NCBI RefSeq assembly: GCF_019649055.1
Contig: NW_026570248.1
Location: forward strand, 930,001 to 994,000
Length of the DNA: 64,000 bases
DNA from: Paramacrobiotus metropolitanus
Lineage: Eukaryota; Tardigrada; Eutardigrada; Parachela; Macrobiotidae
Direction of reading: 5' to 3'
Shown: positions 24,499 to 33,822 of the stretch, one piece after another
Layout: each line of letters begins with the position of its first letter
Position numbering within the stretch: position 1 is the first letter of the stretch
Notes under the pieces: generated by a model
The model's database searches: none
Told to the model about the DNA's origin: nothing
What the model saw: only the letters and a program-made list of their open reading frames with translations
Made by a program: the position numbers and the translations under genes

Positions 24499-26701
24499 TC
24501 ATTCCTTGAGTAACGGTGTTACAAAACGTTTAACAAAGGTCAGCTGGCTCCAGTTGACGGTATCGAGCGCAGTCGTGAACACGTTGAGCGTGGTATAACT
24601 TTTCTTGTCTAGAGCAATTTCATTCCATAATAGCGCCAGGCGACTCGAGAGGAGTCCGGGGAGGCGGTAGAGTTTTTCCACATAAAGTTGTTGGTGCCGC
24701 CACAATGGGGAACGGGTGTCCACATAGCCGCAACGCTGACCGTGTATTACCTGAAACAGAGGACACAGCGACAGCAGTTTGCTCATACAGTAAAAAGAAC
24801 CGTTCACCAAGTGGGATACGGTTGAACACAAGTTTATAAATTAAGACAAGGCTATGTTTCAACCTACGTAATTCAAAACAGTCCCAGTTTAGCTCCAGCA
24901 ACCGCCCTTTAAGACTGGTATTACCAAGATAAAGTAAATCAAGGAAACGAGATAAACAACGTTCTAATTTTTCCCGGCAAGTTTTATTAACAGGCGCAAT
25001 AAAAGGGCAGCAATAGTCAAACGCCGTGAACACCAAAGACTTGAACAACTGAATTCGAGCGGCAGAATCAGCTTTCCTGAACGCAATATTAATCCAGCGT
25101 ATTTTTTTACGCAGTTTAGTTACCAAAATGTCGGTATTGTCTTTGAATTTCAAACTGCGGTCAAAAAGTATACCTAAATATTTTACACAGTCGCTTTTCT
25201 CGATCGCATTACCATTAAGATAATACCGTGAGTCAACGATCGGTACCCGTTTTTTCGAAAAGGAAATATGGTACGATTTCAGAACATTAAATAGAAGTTT
25301 ATGGTTTTTAGCCCAACTTTCTACCGCAGTAAGATCAGACTGTAACGCAATTTCATCAGCTCTTGTTGAAACTGGTCGGTAAAGAGCTATATCATCGGCG
25401 AAAATAAGCAGCTCGCTGTTGTTGAGCAGCGCAGACGGTAAAAAATTTAATACACAAAGGAAGAAACACGGCCCAACAACTGACCCTTGCGGCACACCGC
25501 TAGTAACATTAATAACTTCCGATACACAACCATTAACCATTACACACTGCTTCCTGCCTTTCAGGTAATCAGACACCAAGTGTACTACCTGACTATTAAT
25601 TCCCAGTTTAATCAAAGCTTCCACAATAACCTGATGATCACATTTGTCAAATGCTTTTGAACAGTCCAGAAAGAAAGCATGAACTTCTACGCCATTTTCA
25701 ATGAAATCTGTTGTAGACTTTACGAACCAAGAGATCTGTAGTTCGCATGATCGCTTCTCCCTGTAACCAAATTGGTGATCAGTTAATTTTTGATGAGTTT
25801 TTAAATAATCACGAATGTATTCGTCAATACAACGTTCAAAGATTTTGGAAACAGGGTTCAACAGAGAAATTGGCCGGTAATTGAGAGGGCTTGTCTGATC
25901 TTTAGAACTTTTGGGAATAGGAGATATGTACGACAATTTCCAGCATGCCGGATAGCAACCTTCATTGACCGCTGCAGTAAAAATTAATTTTAGAGGCTTT
26001 ACAACTACATTAGCACATAATTTTAAAAGTTTATTCGTTATTGCAAACGGACCGCTAGACGACGAAGGCGAGCAGTTAGCAATGTGATAGAAAATCATTT
26101 CTTCAGTAATATTAAAAGGTTCAGCTACATTACTTGCACAGATATCGATATCAGAGCTACGACAGTGACGATCACATGGGCCTAGAGAATTTGCAAACAT
26201 CTGGTTCAAAGCGGTTGCTTTTTCGGAATCTTTTGAAAGAACTGAACCGTCATCCATTTTCAGTGGAGGAATTCCAATTCGGTCATCCGCTGACTTAAAA
26301 TACTGCCAAAATTTTCGCGGGTTGTTACGGGCTGCAGTTGCGGCTTCGGTAACCTGATAGTTTTCAAAATTACGTATTAACTTCTCCGCATGCTTACACA
26401 GATTTTTCCAGTGAATTTTATAATTTTGAGCGAGAATAGAATTATTATTTTTTACTGAATTTCGATATTTTTCAAAAGCAGTATTCCTTCTTCTGATAGC
26501 TCTTTTTACGTTACTTGGATAAATGGTAGTATCCTTACGTTTCGCTTGACCGTAAACAAAATATCGCTTTGCAATGGACAAAAACAAAGATTCAAATATT
26601 TCTACACGTTTATTCGTATCAGCATTTCGAAACTGCTCATTCCAATTAACAGATCCCAAATCATTGACAAAAGCAGATACTTTGTCCGCAGCAATTTTCA
26701 A
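24499..26701 (-). pseudogene. LINE reverse transcriptase ORF, frameshifted end
   Basis: A frame of 693 codons (26,701-24,620) is open with no true Met start because it is the second half of a broken EN-RT polyprotein. Reverse transcriptase landmarks: LDCSKAFD near residues 345-352, SGVPQGSVVGP near 401-411, and the catalytic FADD near 434-437, followed by thumb-region motifs such as VKYLGILFD. At about 24,760 sense switches to another minus-strand frame that carries the conserved WNEIALD end and stops at 24,499, so one frameshift is inferred. All catalytic motifs remain readable. Confidence 0.88.
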
Positions 26702-26729
26702 CTCGGCGGGCTGAAGATAGGTGATTTTT

Positions 26730-28188
26730 GCGCTTAATAGATAACATAAGTTCGAAGGCTAAATGATCGTTTTAACTGAGGGAGGGCTGATTGGTTGGAT
26801 GCCCATTACCAAATTTTTAGGTGATAAAATGCAGAGGTCTAGACAATTTTCAGACGAGTAGGAAATCAACAATTTGCCTTAACCCAAATTCCTTCATTGC
26901 AAAATTAATTCTTCCCCAGTCCCAGAGTTTCCTTTACAACTGTTCCACTCTATTTCAGGCAAGTTAAAATCACCTATTATTATTAGCTTAGACATTACTG
27001 TTAATGGGATGACAGATTCAAGATGAGTAACGAAAACTGGTAACAAGGACTGCACTTTAGATGGAGGTAAATAAACACACACAATAATCCTGTCAATGGT
27101 TGGAATTTCGACGAATATCGCTTCGACACACGCAAGCTCATATTCAATACGCCTAAAACTTTTCATATTTTTACGAACAATGACTGCTACCCCTCCACCA
27201 TATCCGTATTCTCGCCGTTTACGAAAGACATTGAAAGAGCGTAAATCCGCAAACTTGTTATCCGTAATAGCTTCATTGTCCCAAGTTTCAGTTAGACCGG
27301 TTATATCCGCATCAGCACAAAAAAGTTTAACCTGACAACTTTTATTTCTCACACTGTTCACGTTACAGCAGCGGATCTTAATTGTTTTAAGATTGCGGAT
27401 ATTGCTTCTTGTTGGAAGTTTGCACTTCGCCAAATTCACTGAACCAACTTTGTCAATTACCATGAAATTATCGTTTAGGCAATTATCATTGGAATCAGCT
27501 GGATTAGAAGAAATATGACCTTTAAATTCAAAACTCAGTAATTTTTGCGGTAAACCTGCGTTTTTTACTGAGCTGTTATAAAACATCCTCGACTTGTATA
27601 TATTTTGGTAAACACTGCAGTATTCAAAAGCGAAAGCCGCATGCGGATTATTATTATTCAGTTTACCAGCCGTTTTGCAATTTACGCACTCGTATTTAAA
27701 AGATGGGTCGTTTTCAGGGCAGTCAGTTGAGAGGTGTTGTTTCGCACAGTATCCGCACACTGCATCTTTCACGCACTTCGAAGCTACATGATAAAATTCA
27801 CAACATTTTTTACACTGTGGCACATAAAAGTGATCAGTTACTGGACAAGAATACCAGCCTAGTAATACGGATTTCTTTGCAGCTAGAGCATCACGTGTTT
27901 TGATATCAACATCAATTACAGCAGCATAGGTCAACGGGTTAGGGCGGTTGCTGGTAAGCTTTTTCACTATTTTTACTTCGGTATCAGCGGATAAATTTCT
28001 CAGCTTTAACTCGGAAATGAAGTCTTCTTCAGGCATTGCAACTGGTATCCTACGTACGATCATACGCTGTTTACGAGCTTTTGGCTTTTCGACATTAACC
28101 CCAAGCTCATCACTGTATTTTTTGAATAAAGCTTCACCGTTAGTTGCGTCACCAGCAGTTCCAAACTCGATAACGACTGACTTTAATA
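26730..28188 (-). pseudogene. LINE zinc-knuckle and endonuclease ORF
   Basis: A single frame from about 28,188 to 26,894. The N-terminal half has zinc knuckles: CKKCCEFYHVASKC (CX2CX4HX4C), CGYCAKQHLSTDC (CX2CX3HX4C) and a third CVNC...H...C. The second half is an APE-type endonuclease with TETW and GDFNLPEI. ORF1-like knuckles and the endonuclease are thus in one frame. It ends in a premature TGA at 26,894; the end of the endonuclease continues in other frames (FGLRQIVDF, then LDLCILSPKNL). The DNA nicking activity is therefore lost. Confidence 0.85.
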
Positions 28189-28290
28189 GGTTTCTTAGGT
28201 TTCTAGGTTTCTTAGGTTTCTTAGTTTTCTTAGGTTTCTTAGGTTTCTTAGTTTTCTTAGGTTTCTTAGGTTTCTTAGGTTTCTTTGGTT
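28188..28290. repeat. GGTTTCTTA minisatellite
   Basis: About eleven imperfect copies of a 9-bp unit, GGTTTCTTA, next to the right arm of FB1. Two more copies lie at 24,043-24,058 beside the left arm. Because the unit is a multiple of three it makes a false FLGFLG frame. The same unit forms the inner arms of FB2. Confidence 0.9.
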
Positions 28291-28400
28291 ATTCAGTCAG
28301 AGTCAGAGTTTGGTCAGTCAGAGTCAGACTTTGAGTAGTCAGAGTCAGAGTTTGAGCGGTCAGTCTGAGTCAGAGCTTGAGCGCGGGCCATATGAAGCAT

Positions 28401-29527
28401 TCAAAAAGGATAACTTCGGGAATAAAATCCTAGAAAATTTACAGGCGCATTTCCACGTTCTTCAACCACACACGGTTTTTCGTCATACACCATTTTCACT
28501 TCCTGACCGTCAACTCCAGTAATCGCATTTTTTAAATCAGCTAATGTCTGATTCACGAATTCAGGTTTTTCACAGTCATCTGCGTCGATGCGTCGACCAG
28601 CCCAGTTATACTCGTACTGCACAGATTTTGTAGTGTACGGGCTTTCTCTCTGCGATTGAGCATTATAAATTTCAACTTTTTTGTTCTGCGAATTACCGCA
28701 AACTTCCGCTACACATTCAACATGGCGCATTTCCGCACAATCTAACACACGTTTAAACGTATTTTCAGTCACTTCAGCATTTTTGCATTTCAGTAAAACA
28801 TTTTCAATTGTTTTCACCATGTTACACCAATAATATCGGGTTGTCAGATACGTTTGCACTGACACGCCGCGCGGTAATAATTCATTTTTCACACAACGTT
28901 CACGTACTGATTTCACAAGTTTTTCTTGCCATTGTTTAGGCACCACAATTCTGTCAATACTTCTACCCTTTAATGAGCGCTTACGACACAATCCATTTCT
29001 CACAATCATGTGATAAATTTCTTCGTTTTGAAATTTATTTTTCGCCTTTACGGGATTTTTGTACAAGTAATACCAGTGTTTGGTATCCTTGTACTTCCGC
29101 TGCTCGGCTTTCCAAAACTCTTCATTAACCAAATTTTCGGCCAATAAGGCTTTACCAGTATTAATGGGCTTACCCCCGCAAACTTGACTGGACACAGTCG
29201 TTTGCGACGCATCGGGCGGTAGCTCATTGGGCACTGTTCGCCCCCGCAAACTTGACGGCTGCTGCGTTTTAGTTTCTTCATTTTCAGTAGATTTCAAATC
29301 GCACTGAACAGTACGAATTTCCAGTGAACGCATTTCAACCAGTTTCATATTGTACCGTTTCAATACTTCAGGCGGCGGTTCTTTCGTAACAGCTTTCCAT
29401 TTGCCTTCAAATGTACAGTACTTTGCTGGGTGCAGCTCGTGACATTTAAAGCAGATCGGCTGACCGCTATCAGTTCGCCATTTATGTACATTAATTTCAA
29501 CATTTCCAATTATGTACGGCTTTTTTT
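28401..29527 (-). pseudogene. LTR element pol remnant: CCHC plus integrase-like segment
   Basis: A minus-strand frame runs from an A8 run near 29,521-29,528 to a TGA at 28,401. It begins with a CCHC knuckle (CFKCHELHPAKYC), then a polar linker, then a segment like the integrase N-terminal domain: DRIVVPKQWQEKL and TTRYYWCNMVKTIENVLLKC. The His pair expected in an HHCC domain is not conserved, so zinc binding is doubtful. Protease, RT and RNase H are absent: the knuckle passes straight to the integrase-like part. Two GTTTGCGGGGG copies lie in the linker and may mark a recombination that removed the middle of pol (inference). Confidence 0.65.
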
Positions 29528-31008
29528 TGTCGATACTGTAACTTCCACAGTTTTCATACTCTTCGTAATTTCACATTCGTCATCATTCAAACTTTCAGTT
29601 TCATACAAGTACTCATCGTACGTATTTTCACAATCATCATTTTCATCTGAACCAGCATTATCGTACATTTCTCTTTGACACTTCAAAGTGTACAGCGTTT
29701 TCAACTGTGCCATAACATCTTCAACAGTTTTTGGTTTTGAGATGATCAGCTTGCCATACCATTCCATACGGGTTTTCTTTAGTCCCTGAATCAGCACAGA
29801 CACTCGTTCTTCTTCTTTTGTATTTAATGTATTAAACCAATTCAAGAAACCATCCACATACGAATTTACCGTGTCTTCCTCATTGAAGACACGTGCATAC
29901 TGTATTTTATCAGACGCTTTAGGCGTTCCCTACATTTCTTCCATTTTAGCCATTAGAGCTAACTGACATTTCATCAGTTCATTAGCTCTTGTTTTTTCAT
30001 TGCTACATTCATTTTCATTTCTTTCAGATTTACTGCGCAGTTTAGACAATTCAGCTTTTAGCGTACTGTTTTGAATTTCCAAATCTGTATTGCGGCCGCT
30101 TAACGCATGACAAATGCGATTCGCGTGGCCCGCGCTCAAGCTCGGACTTGGACTCGGACTTGGGCTACTAAAACTTGGACTTGGACTTCACTTGGACTCT
30201 AAAACTCGGACTTCACTTGGACTTGGACTTGGACTTCACTTAAAATTGGACTCGGACTTTACTTGGACTCTAAAACTTGGACTTTATGACGTAGGCTTGG
30301 ATTTAGGCGTTTCTTATGTTTCTTATGTCTTCTTACGTGTTCTTAGGTTTCTTAGGTTTCTTAGGTTCTTATGTTTTTCTTTGGTTTTTCTTAGGTTATC
30401 CAGGTATTCATTGGTATTCTGAGTAACCTAAGATGCCTAAATCTAAACAAAGAAGAACTAAAAGCTATGAGGCCACAAAGAAACCTAAGAAAACATGAAG
30501 AAACGTAAGAAGACATAAGAAACATAAGAAACGCCTAAATCCAAGTTTACGTCATAAAGTCCAAGTTTTAGAGTCCAAGTAAAGTCCGAGTCAATTCAAA
30601 AGTGATCGAGTCAAAGTCATGAAGTCCAGTTTAGAATCAAGTGATCCAAGTCAAGTTTTAATAGTCAAGTCCGAGTCCAAGTCCGAGCTTGAGCGCGTGC
30701 CGATTCGCGTTACTGTACTTCCTCCGAAGTGCAAGCGCAGCGTACAGTGATGCCCAAGCAATCTCCCTCAGTTCATCTACATTCATTTCATTATCAATTT
30801 TTACATCCCAATTTTCAATTTCTGCTTCAAACCTATTCTGGTCAAGCGAATATTCAATCAATTCAGACTGCAACGGGTGCATATCGTACCACAATTCTTC
30901 ATTATCAGCAATGCCGCCGAACTGTACGGCATTTTCATTTTGCTGTGCTGCATTATCGTATGCAGTTGACGCTACGCCTTCCATTGTTTTAACATTTTCG
31001 GTGTCCAT
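29510..31008 (-). pseudogene. LTR element gag-like ORF, interrupted
   Basis: The frame starts with ATG at 31,008 (MDTENVKTMEGV), is cut at 30,710 by FB2 and resumes at 30,126. Omitting FB2 and one GATTCGCGT copy keeps the frame. It then has a Lys/Glu-rich coiled-coil segment (TLKAELSKLRSKSERNE), a TAG stop at 29,930-29,932, and continues open in the same frame through FLNWFNTLNTKEEER and KTRMEWYG, as in retrotransposon gag proteins, to 29,510. Just before its end a run of eight A allows a -1 shift into the CCHC frame. The TAG and FB2 both disable this copy. Confidence 0.75.
30127..30701. mobile_element. Foldback element FB2 in gag
   Basis: 575 bp with exact 9-bp duplications GATTCGCGT at 30,118-30,126 and 30,702-30,710. 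Ends are GGCCCGCGCTCAAGCTCGGA and its near-perfect inverse. The arms, each 200-250 bp, consist of TTGGAC/TCGGAC-type hexamer repeats, then TAGGCGTTTCTTATGTTTCT, then GGTTTCTTA units, around a loop near 30,370-30,470. There is no coding capacity. Shares its terminus and inner minisatellite with FB1, but the arm hexamer differs (TTGGAC against TCTGAC). The 9-bp duplication resembles foldback and Mutator-like elements. Confidence 0.92.
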
Positions 31009-31923
31009 TGCACTGGCTATCCGAGGAATTGTACCCGGATGCTTAAGCTACGACTTTTATCCAGTGTCTGTTGCACTGGCTGTAATTTTTTATCCGGTAG
31101 ACTTCTGCTCTACGCAGAAACTTAAGCTACGCTTTTGTTTTCAGTGTTCGTTACACTGACTACCGGGTTGACTCGTTTGTTCTCACCCGGATACTGCAGA
31201 TTGAGATTTTGATCGTCGGTGTTCTCTTACCGCTCACAGCGCTCGCAATTGCTCTGGCTGTATGGCTACGCTACGATTTTGGTGCACCTGTATGCTCTCG
31301 CTTTTCGCTCTCGCATACAAAACTAAAGCTCAAGATTTGTATCGATACTCTGTATGTTCAGGCACTGCTCTGACATACGAAACTTAAGCTCAAGAAAACC
31401 GCTTTCGACACTTTGTCTACTCACAGTCGGTTACGTAACCGCTACGCTCAAGATTTCTAGGAAACTCGTGCCCTGGCCAGTAGCTACGAGTACCTACTTC
31501 AGCTTCAATTCACAATCAACTTTTCGTATTTCATATTCGTCATTTCATCAATTCATATTCATTTCACGTTCAGGCTTCATTTCATTTTCACTTCTGTGCT
31601 CATGGGTCGATTTACAGGTTATCCCTGCATCGCCCTGCTGGCAGGACAAACTGCTCAGCGTCCAGACAGGGCAAAGCCCCCGGACATTTACAGGTTTTCG
31701 TCGTGGGTCGCAGGCACGAATCAGCTGGGTTTCCCCTTGCCAACGCGTCGCCAGTACCCGGACTACTGAAGTTTAGGCGTCCAGACGGCAGACCAGCTGC
31801 CCGGACATCCGTCCAGTCAGTACAAATGTACCCGGACTGAGCACAATCTAAAGGCCAACATTCACAATTGCAATTTCAATCACAGGTTTACTTAGCTAGC
31901 CATCGGTTAGGTTCGAACATCGG
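31009..31923 (-). other. LTR element leader with serial hairpins
   Basis: The 0.9-kb leader between the 5' LTR and gag has no gene. Between about 31,010 and 31,450 it shows a chain of short inverted repeats, for example CCAGTG...CACTGG, CAGTGT...ACACTG, CCGGGT...ACCCGG and TGTATG...CATACA. They are separated by repeated AACTTAAGCTACG / AACTTAAGCTCAAGA spacers. Between 31,620 and 31,850 CCGGAC and CCAGAC words recur. An RNA packaging or translation role is possible but inferred. Confidence 0.55.
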
Positions 31924-31932
31924 TGGGCGCCA
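31924..31932 (-). other. Primer-binding site, tRNA-Lys-like
   Basis: Directly inside the 5' LTR the minus strand reads TGGCGCCCA, complementary to the 3' end of animal tRNA-Lys (TGGGCGCCA). The match beyond nine bases is weaker. This fixes the orientation of the element. Confidence 0.7.
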
Positions 31933-32293
31933 TGACGGAGAGATCAGTACGATAGGAATAATTACCGTAAATAATCTATCCTACCGACCTAACTCAACGA
32001 CAGAGAATGAGCTAATATCTCAATGTGGCATAGCTAAGTCTACGAATCTACGCGAAGCGAGACTGCATCTCCGACGATATTTTAATTAGAAACTCCGATC
32101 ACTGCCAAACTCATAATGAGAGAACTGATCCTCAAAGTACTGCCACTCACGGACTTATATAGACACGGCGCATCCGTGTAGAAACAACCAAAAGTAAATC
32201 CGAACACAAAAGAGAAAGATCGACAAAGTCAGCGAATAATAGAAAGTACGAGTCAAGCCGTCACTTTACGTACTGTACTGCTATATTCCGTCA
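31933..32293 (-). repeat. 5' LTR (right copy)
   Basis: 361 bp, nearly identical to the left LTR. On the minus strand a TATATAAG box (plus 32,156-32,163) lies about 130 bp from its start and could drive element transcription. The host target copy CCAT follows at 32,294-32,297. Confidence 0.96.
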
Positions 32294-32433
32294 CCATGAA
32301 CGTCACACCGTTCCCTCTCCGGCAGGGTCAACAAAAGCCTATTTCTCTGACTCTGACTATACTCGATCGTGGCATCACTGGCATACCAAAAAACATGTCT
32401 CAAAAGAGGCTGAAAATAATCATTATCGAATAA

Positions 32434-33062
32434 AGTGTGAAAAGCTTATGAAAGTGTAAAAATCGAATTTAAAAATACTCAGTAAATACATATTCAAATG
32501 TGAATGTAAAAATCCGTGCACGCAGTCAGTGCCCGTGCGCAGAAAATGCCAACCGTGCGTGCAGCCATAATGAATTTTTTGTTTTGCGTACAGCGGCAAT
32601 GCACGGTAGCAACCAAAAGAGTTCACTCAACTGCAAGCGAATACTCTAGATTCCTGAATAATTCCAGAAAACTCAAAACACTGGGATAGCACTTAAAGGT
32701 CACTGTCAATGAGACCGTCCAGCAAACTGCTTCAGGGGCTGAAATTACCGGTACCAGTTGGCCATGGAGTGGTACTGCCGTGGTTGCAGTGTAACTGGCC
32801 AGTTAATACCGCACGCGTGATGGTCAAGTGTGCTAACACTGCTAAGTGAAACAAATAGCAGACACTCTCTAAAGTTTAAACTAACCTGATAATAGGGTAA
32901 TAGAAAGCGCATGAACTATCTGTCATATTCTGGTGTTCGTAAAAATCCAAGTCTTACTGATCACAGTCACAGTTACCCTTTTTCAGTCGACAGTACTAAC
33001 TACATCGATCGACAGAGCTACGGAATGCTGGCATATATATTCGGCATCGCATAAGCGGCTGG
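32434..33062. other. Intergenic
   Basis: Downstream of the AATAAA signal of the split ORF. No gene or repeat recognised. Confidence 0.4.
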
Positions 33063-33422
33063 TTATGAGATGCCGTCCATAATTTGCAGAGTTACGGATG
33101 AATTATCAGAATGGCTGATGGCTGGAGCTATTGAATGAAAAGCTTCCATCAGTAAGAATCTTGGAATGGCCAAAGTATCGTCTACTAACAATTTGTCTGG
33201 AGGATATGTTGTGGAGAATCGCGCTACCGTGGTTCCGTCGGAAGTCTTCGGCCGAAATTTTGGAATTGCTTTCCTGTGACTGCTTTTTTTTATTTTTGGA
33301 TGTTCGCCTTGGAATCGGGAAGAATTGGAGTTATTGCTGGGTATTGTGGATGTGTTGTAGCGTGATCCGTGTTTGGCTGATTTGTTTAAATTCTTAGGTT
33401 CTTGCTCAAGCGAGAAGAACAC
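33063..33422 (-). CDS. Unrecognised hydrophilic ORF
   Basis: A 119-codon minus-strand frame, Ser/Asn/Lys-rich in its first half (KNLNKSAKHGSRYNTST). No domain is recognised. It lies just downstream of the decayed TSP1 gene on the same strand and could be its former tail exon, a separate exon, or chance. No strong splice sites were found around it. Confidence 0.25.
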   Translation of the reverse strand: MFFSLEQEPKNLNKSAKHGSRYNTSTIPSNNSNSSRFQGEHPKIKKSSHRKAIPKFRPKTSDGTTVARFSTTYPPDKLLVDDTLAIPRFLLMEAFHSIAPAISHSDNSSVTLQIMDGIS

Positions 33423-33822
33423 AGAATCAGAGTGGTTAACTGCAACAATTATACGGCATTCGTACTATAATAACGAAATTTACACGCGCTTTTAAAGTAC
33501 AGTATGTGTCGCTAAGAAGGGAAAATAACCGACAAAACCTTTACCGCGTTGCGGTAGTACCTTTGAAAAAGGTTTACTTCTATAGAAGGCAGAAGCCAAT
33601 ACAAGTATACAACACATGAACACCAGGTTTGCAAAGACACCGGAAATAAAACGGTTCACCCTAAAATCCTACACACAGTCCAAAAGGGGATCAGACACGT
33701 TTGTACTAAAAATACGTCTAAAAATAAATGATCACTAATACAGCAAAAATCACAATCAGAACAAAACAAAAATCCCTGCCATGAGTATCCCAAACTTAAG
33801 GCTTAGATTCGGCCCCTAATCC

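Larger units (their letters stand above)
24059..28188 (-). mobile_element. 5'-truncated LINE, CR1/Jockey-like
   Basis: About 4.1 kb on the minus strand. In order it has a zinc-knuckle ORF1-like segment, an endonuclease and a reverse transcriptase. The first codons are missing: the frame is already open where it meets the minisatellite at about 28,188, the usual 5' truncation. The 3' end near 24,059 is an ATTAATTAATTA tail after AATAAA. A TTTCTTAGG word flanks both sides, so insertion was into the minisatellite. Several frame breaks mean it is dead. Confidence 0.85.
23960..28389. mobile_element. Foldback element FB1 carrying a LINE
   Basis: The two ends are inverted. Left (from 23,960) reads GGCC then TCTGACTCTGACTAC-type repeats; right (to 28,389) is the inverse, ending TTGAGCGCGGGCC. 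The arms are about 80-100 bp of short repeats related to TCTGAC. ATATGAA flanks both sides (23,951-23,957 and 28,390-28,396), an imperfect target duplication. Between the arms are a GGTTTCTTA minisatellite and a minus-strand LINE. It shares its terminus with FB2, so the two are one family. The LINE is read as a later insertion into the loop. Confidence 0.75.
22379..32293 (-). mobile_element. LTR retrotransposon, probably Ty3/gypsy type
   Basis: A complete insertion of 9.9 kb on the minus strand, so the 5' LTR is the right one. It has TG...CA LTRs, a 4-bp CCAT target duplication, a primer-binding site next to the right LTR and a G-rich tract next to the left LTR. The inside has a gag-like frame, a CCHC knuckle and a degenerate integrase N-terminal-like segment with a YYW-M motif typical of gypsy integrases. 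No protease, reverse transcriptase or RNase H is visible, so this copy is non-autonomous. It carries three nested insertions: a MITE, FB1 with a LINE, and FB2. Class assignment rests on the 4-bp duplication and the integrase-like motif. Confidence 0.93.
22206..32433 (+). pseudogene. Unrecognised ORF split by LTR element
   Basis: A frame opens with ATG at 22,206, with an in-frame stop 12 bases upstream, and runs to 22,378 where the left LTR begins. CCAT at 22,375-22,378 is repeated at 32,294-32,297 just outside the right LTR. Removing the element and one CCAT copy leaves one uninterrupted frame of 102 codons ending at TAA 32,431-32,433. The stop overlaps an AATAAA signal. The protein has no domain I recognise; it contains GLGLRTATFEPEVIRGHL before the break. 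The insertion certainly truncates it. It might be a real small gene or a terminal exon, or itself part of an old repeat. Confidence 0.6.

Noticed and set aside
27948-28334. Plus-strand frame with FLGFLGFLVFLG repeats
   Set aside because: It is the translation of the 9-bp GGTTTCTTA minisatellite plus the antisense of the LINE; not a gene.
30114-30422. Plus-strand frame with LGLGLGLG repeats
   Set aside because: Product of the hexamer arm of FB2.
31900-31932. tRNA gene suggested by GGTTCGAAC...TGGGCGCCA
   Set aside because: Only the 3' end resembles a tRNA; no D-arm or anticodon arm precedes it. It is the primer-binding region of the LTR element.
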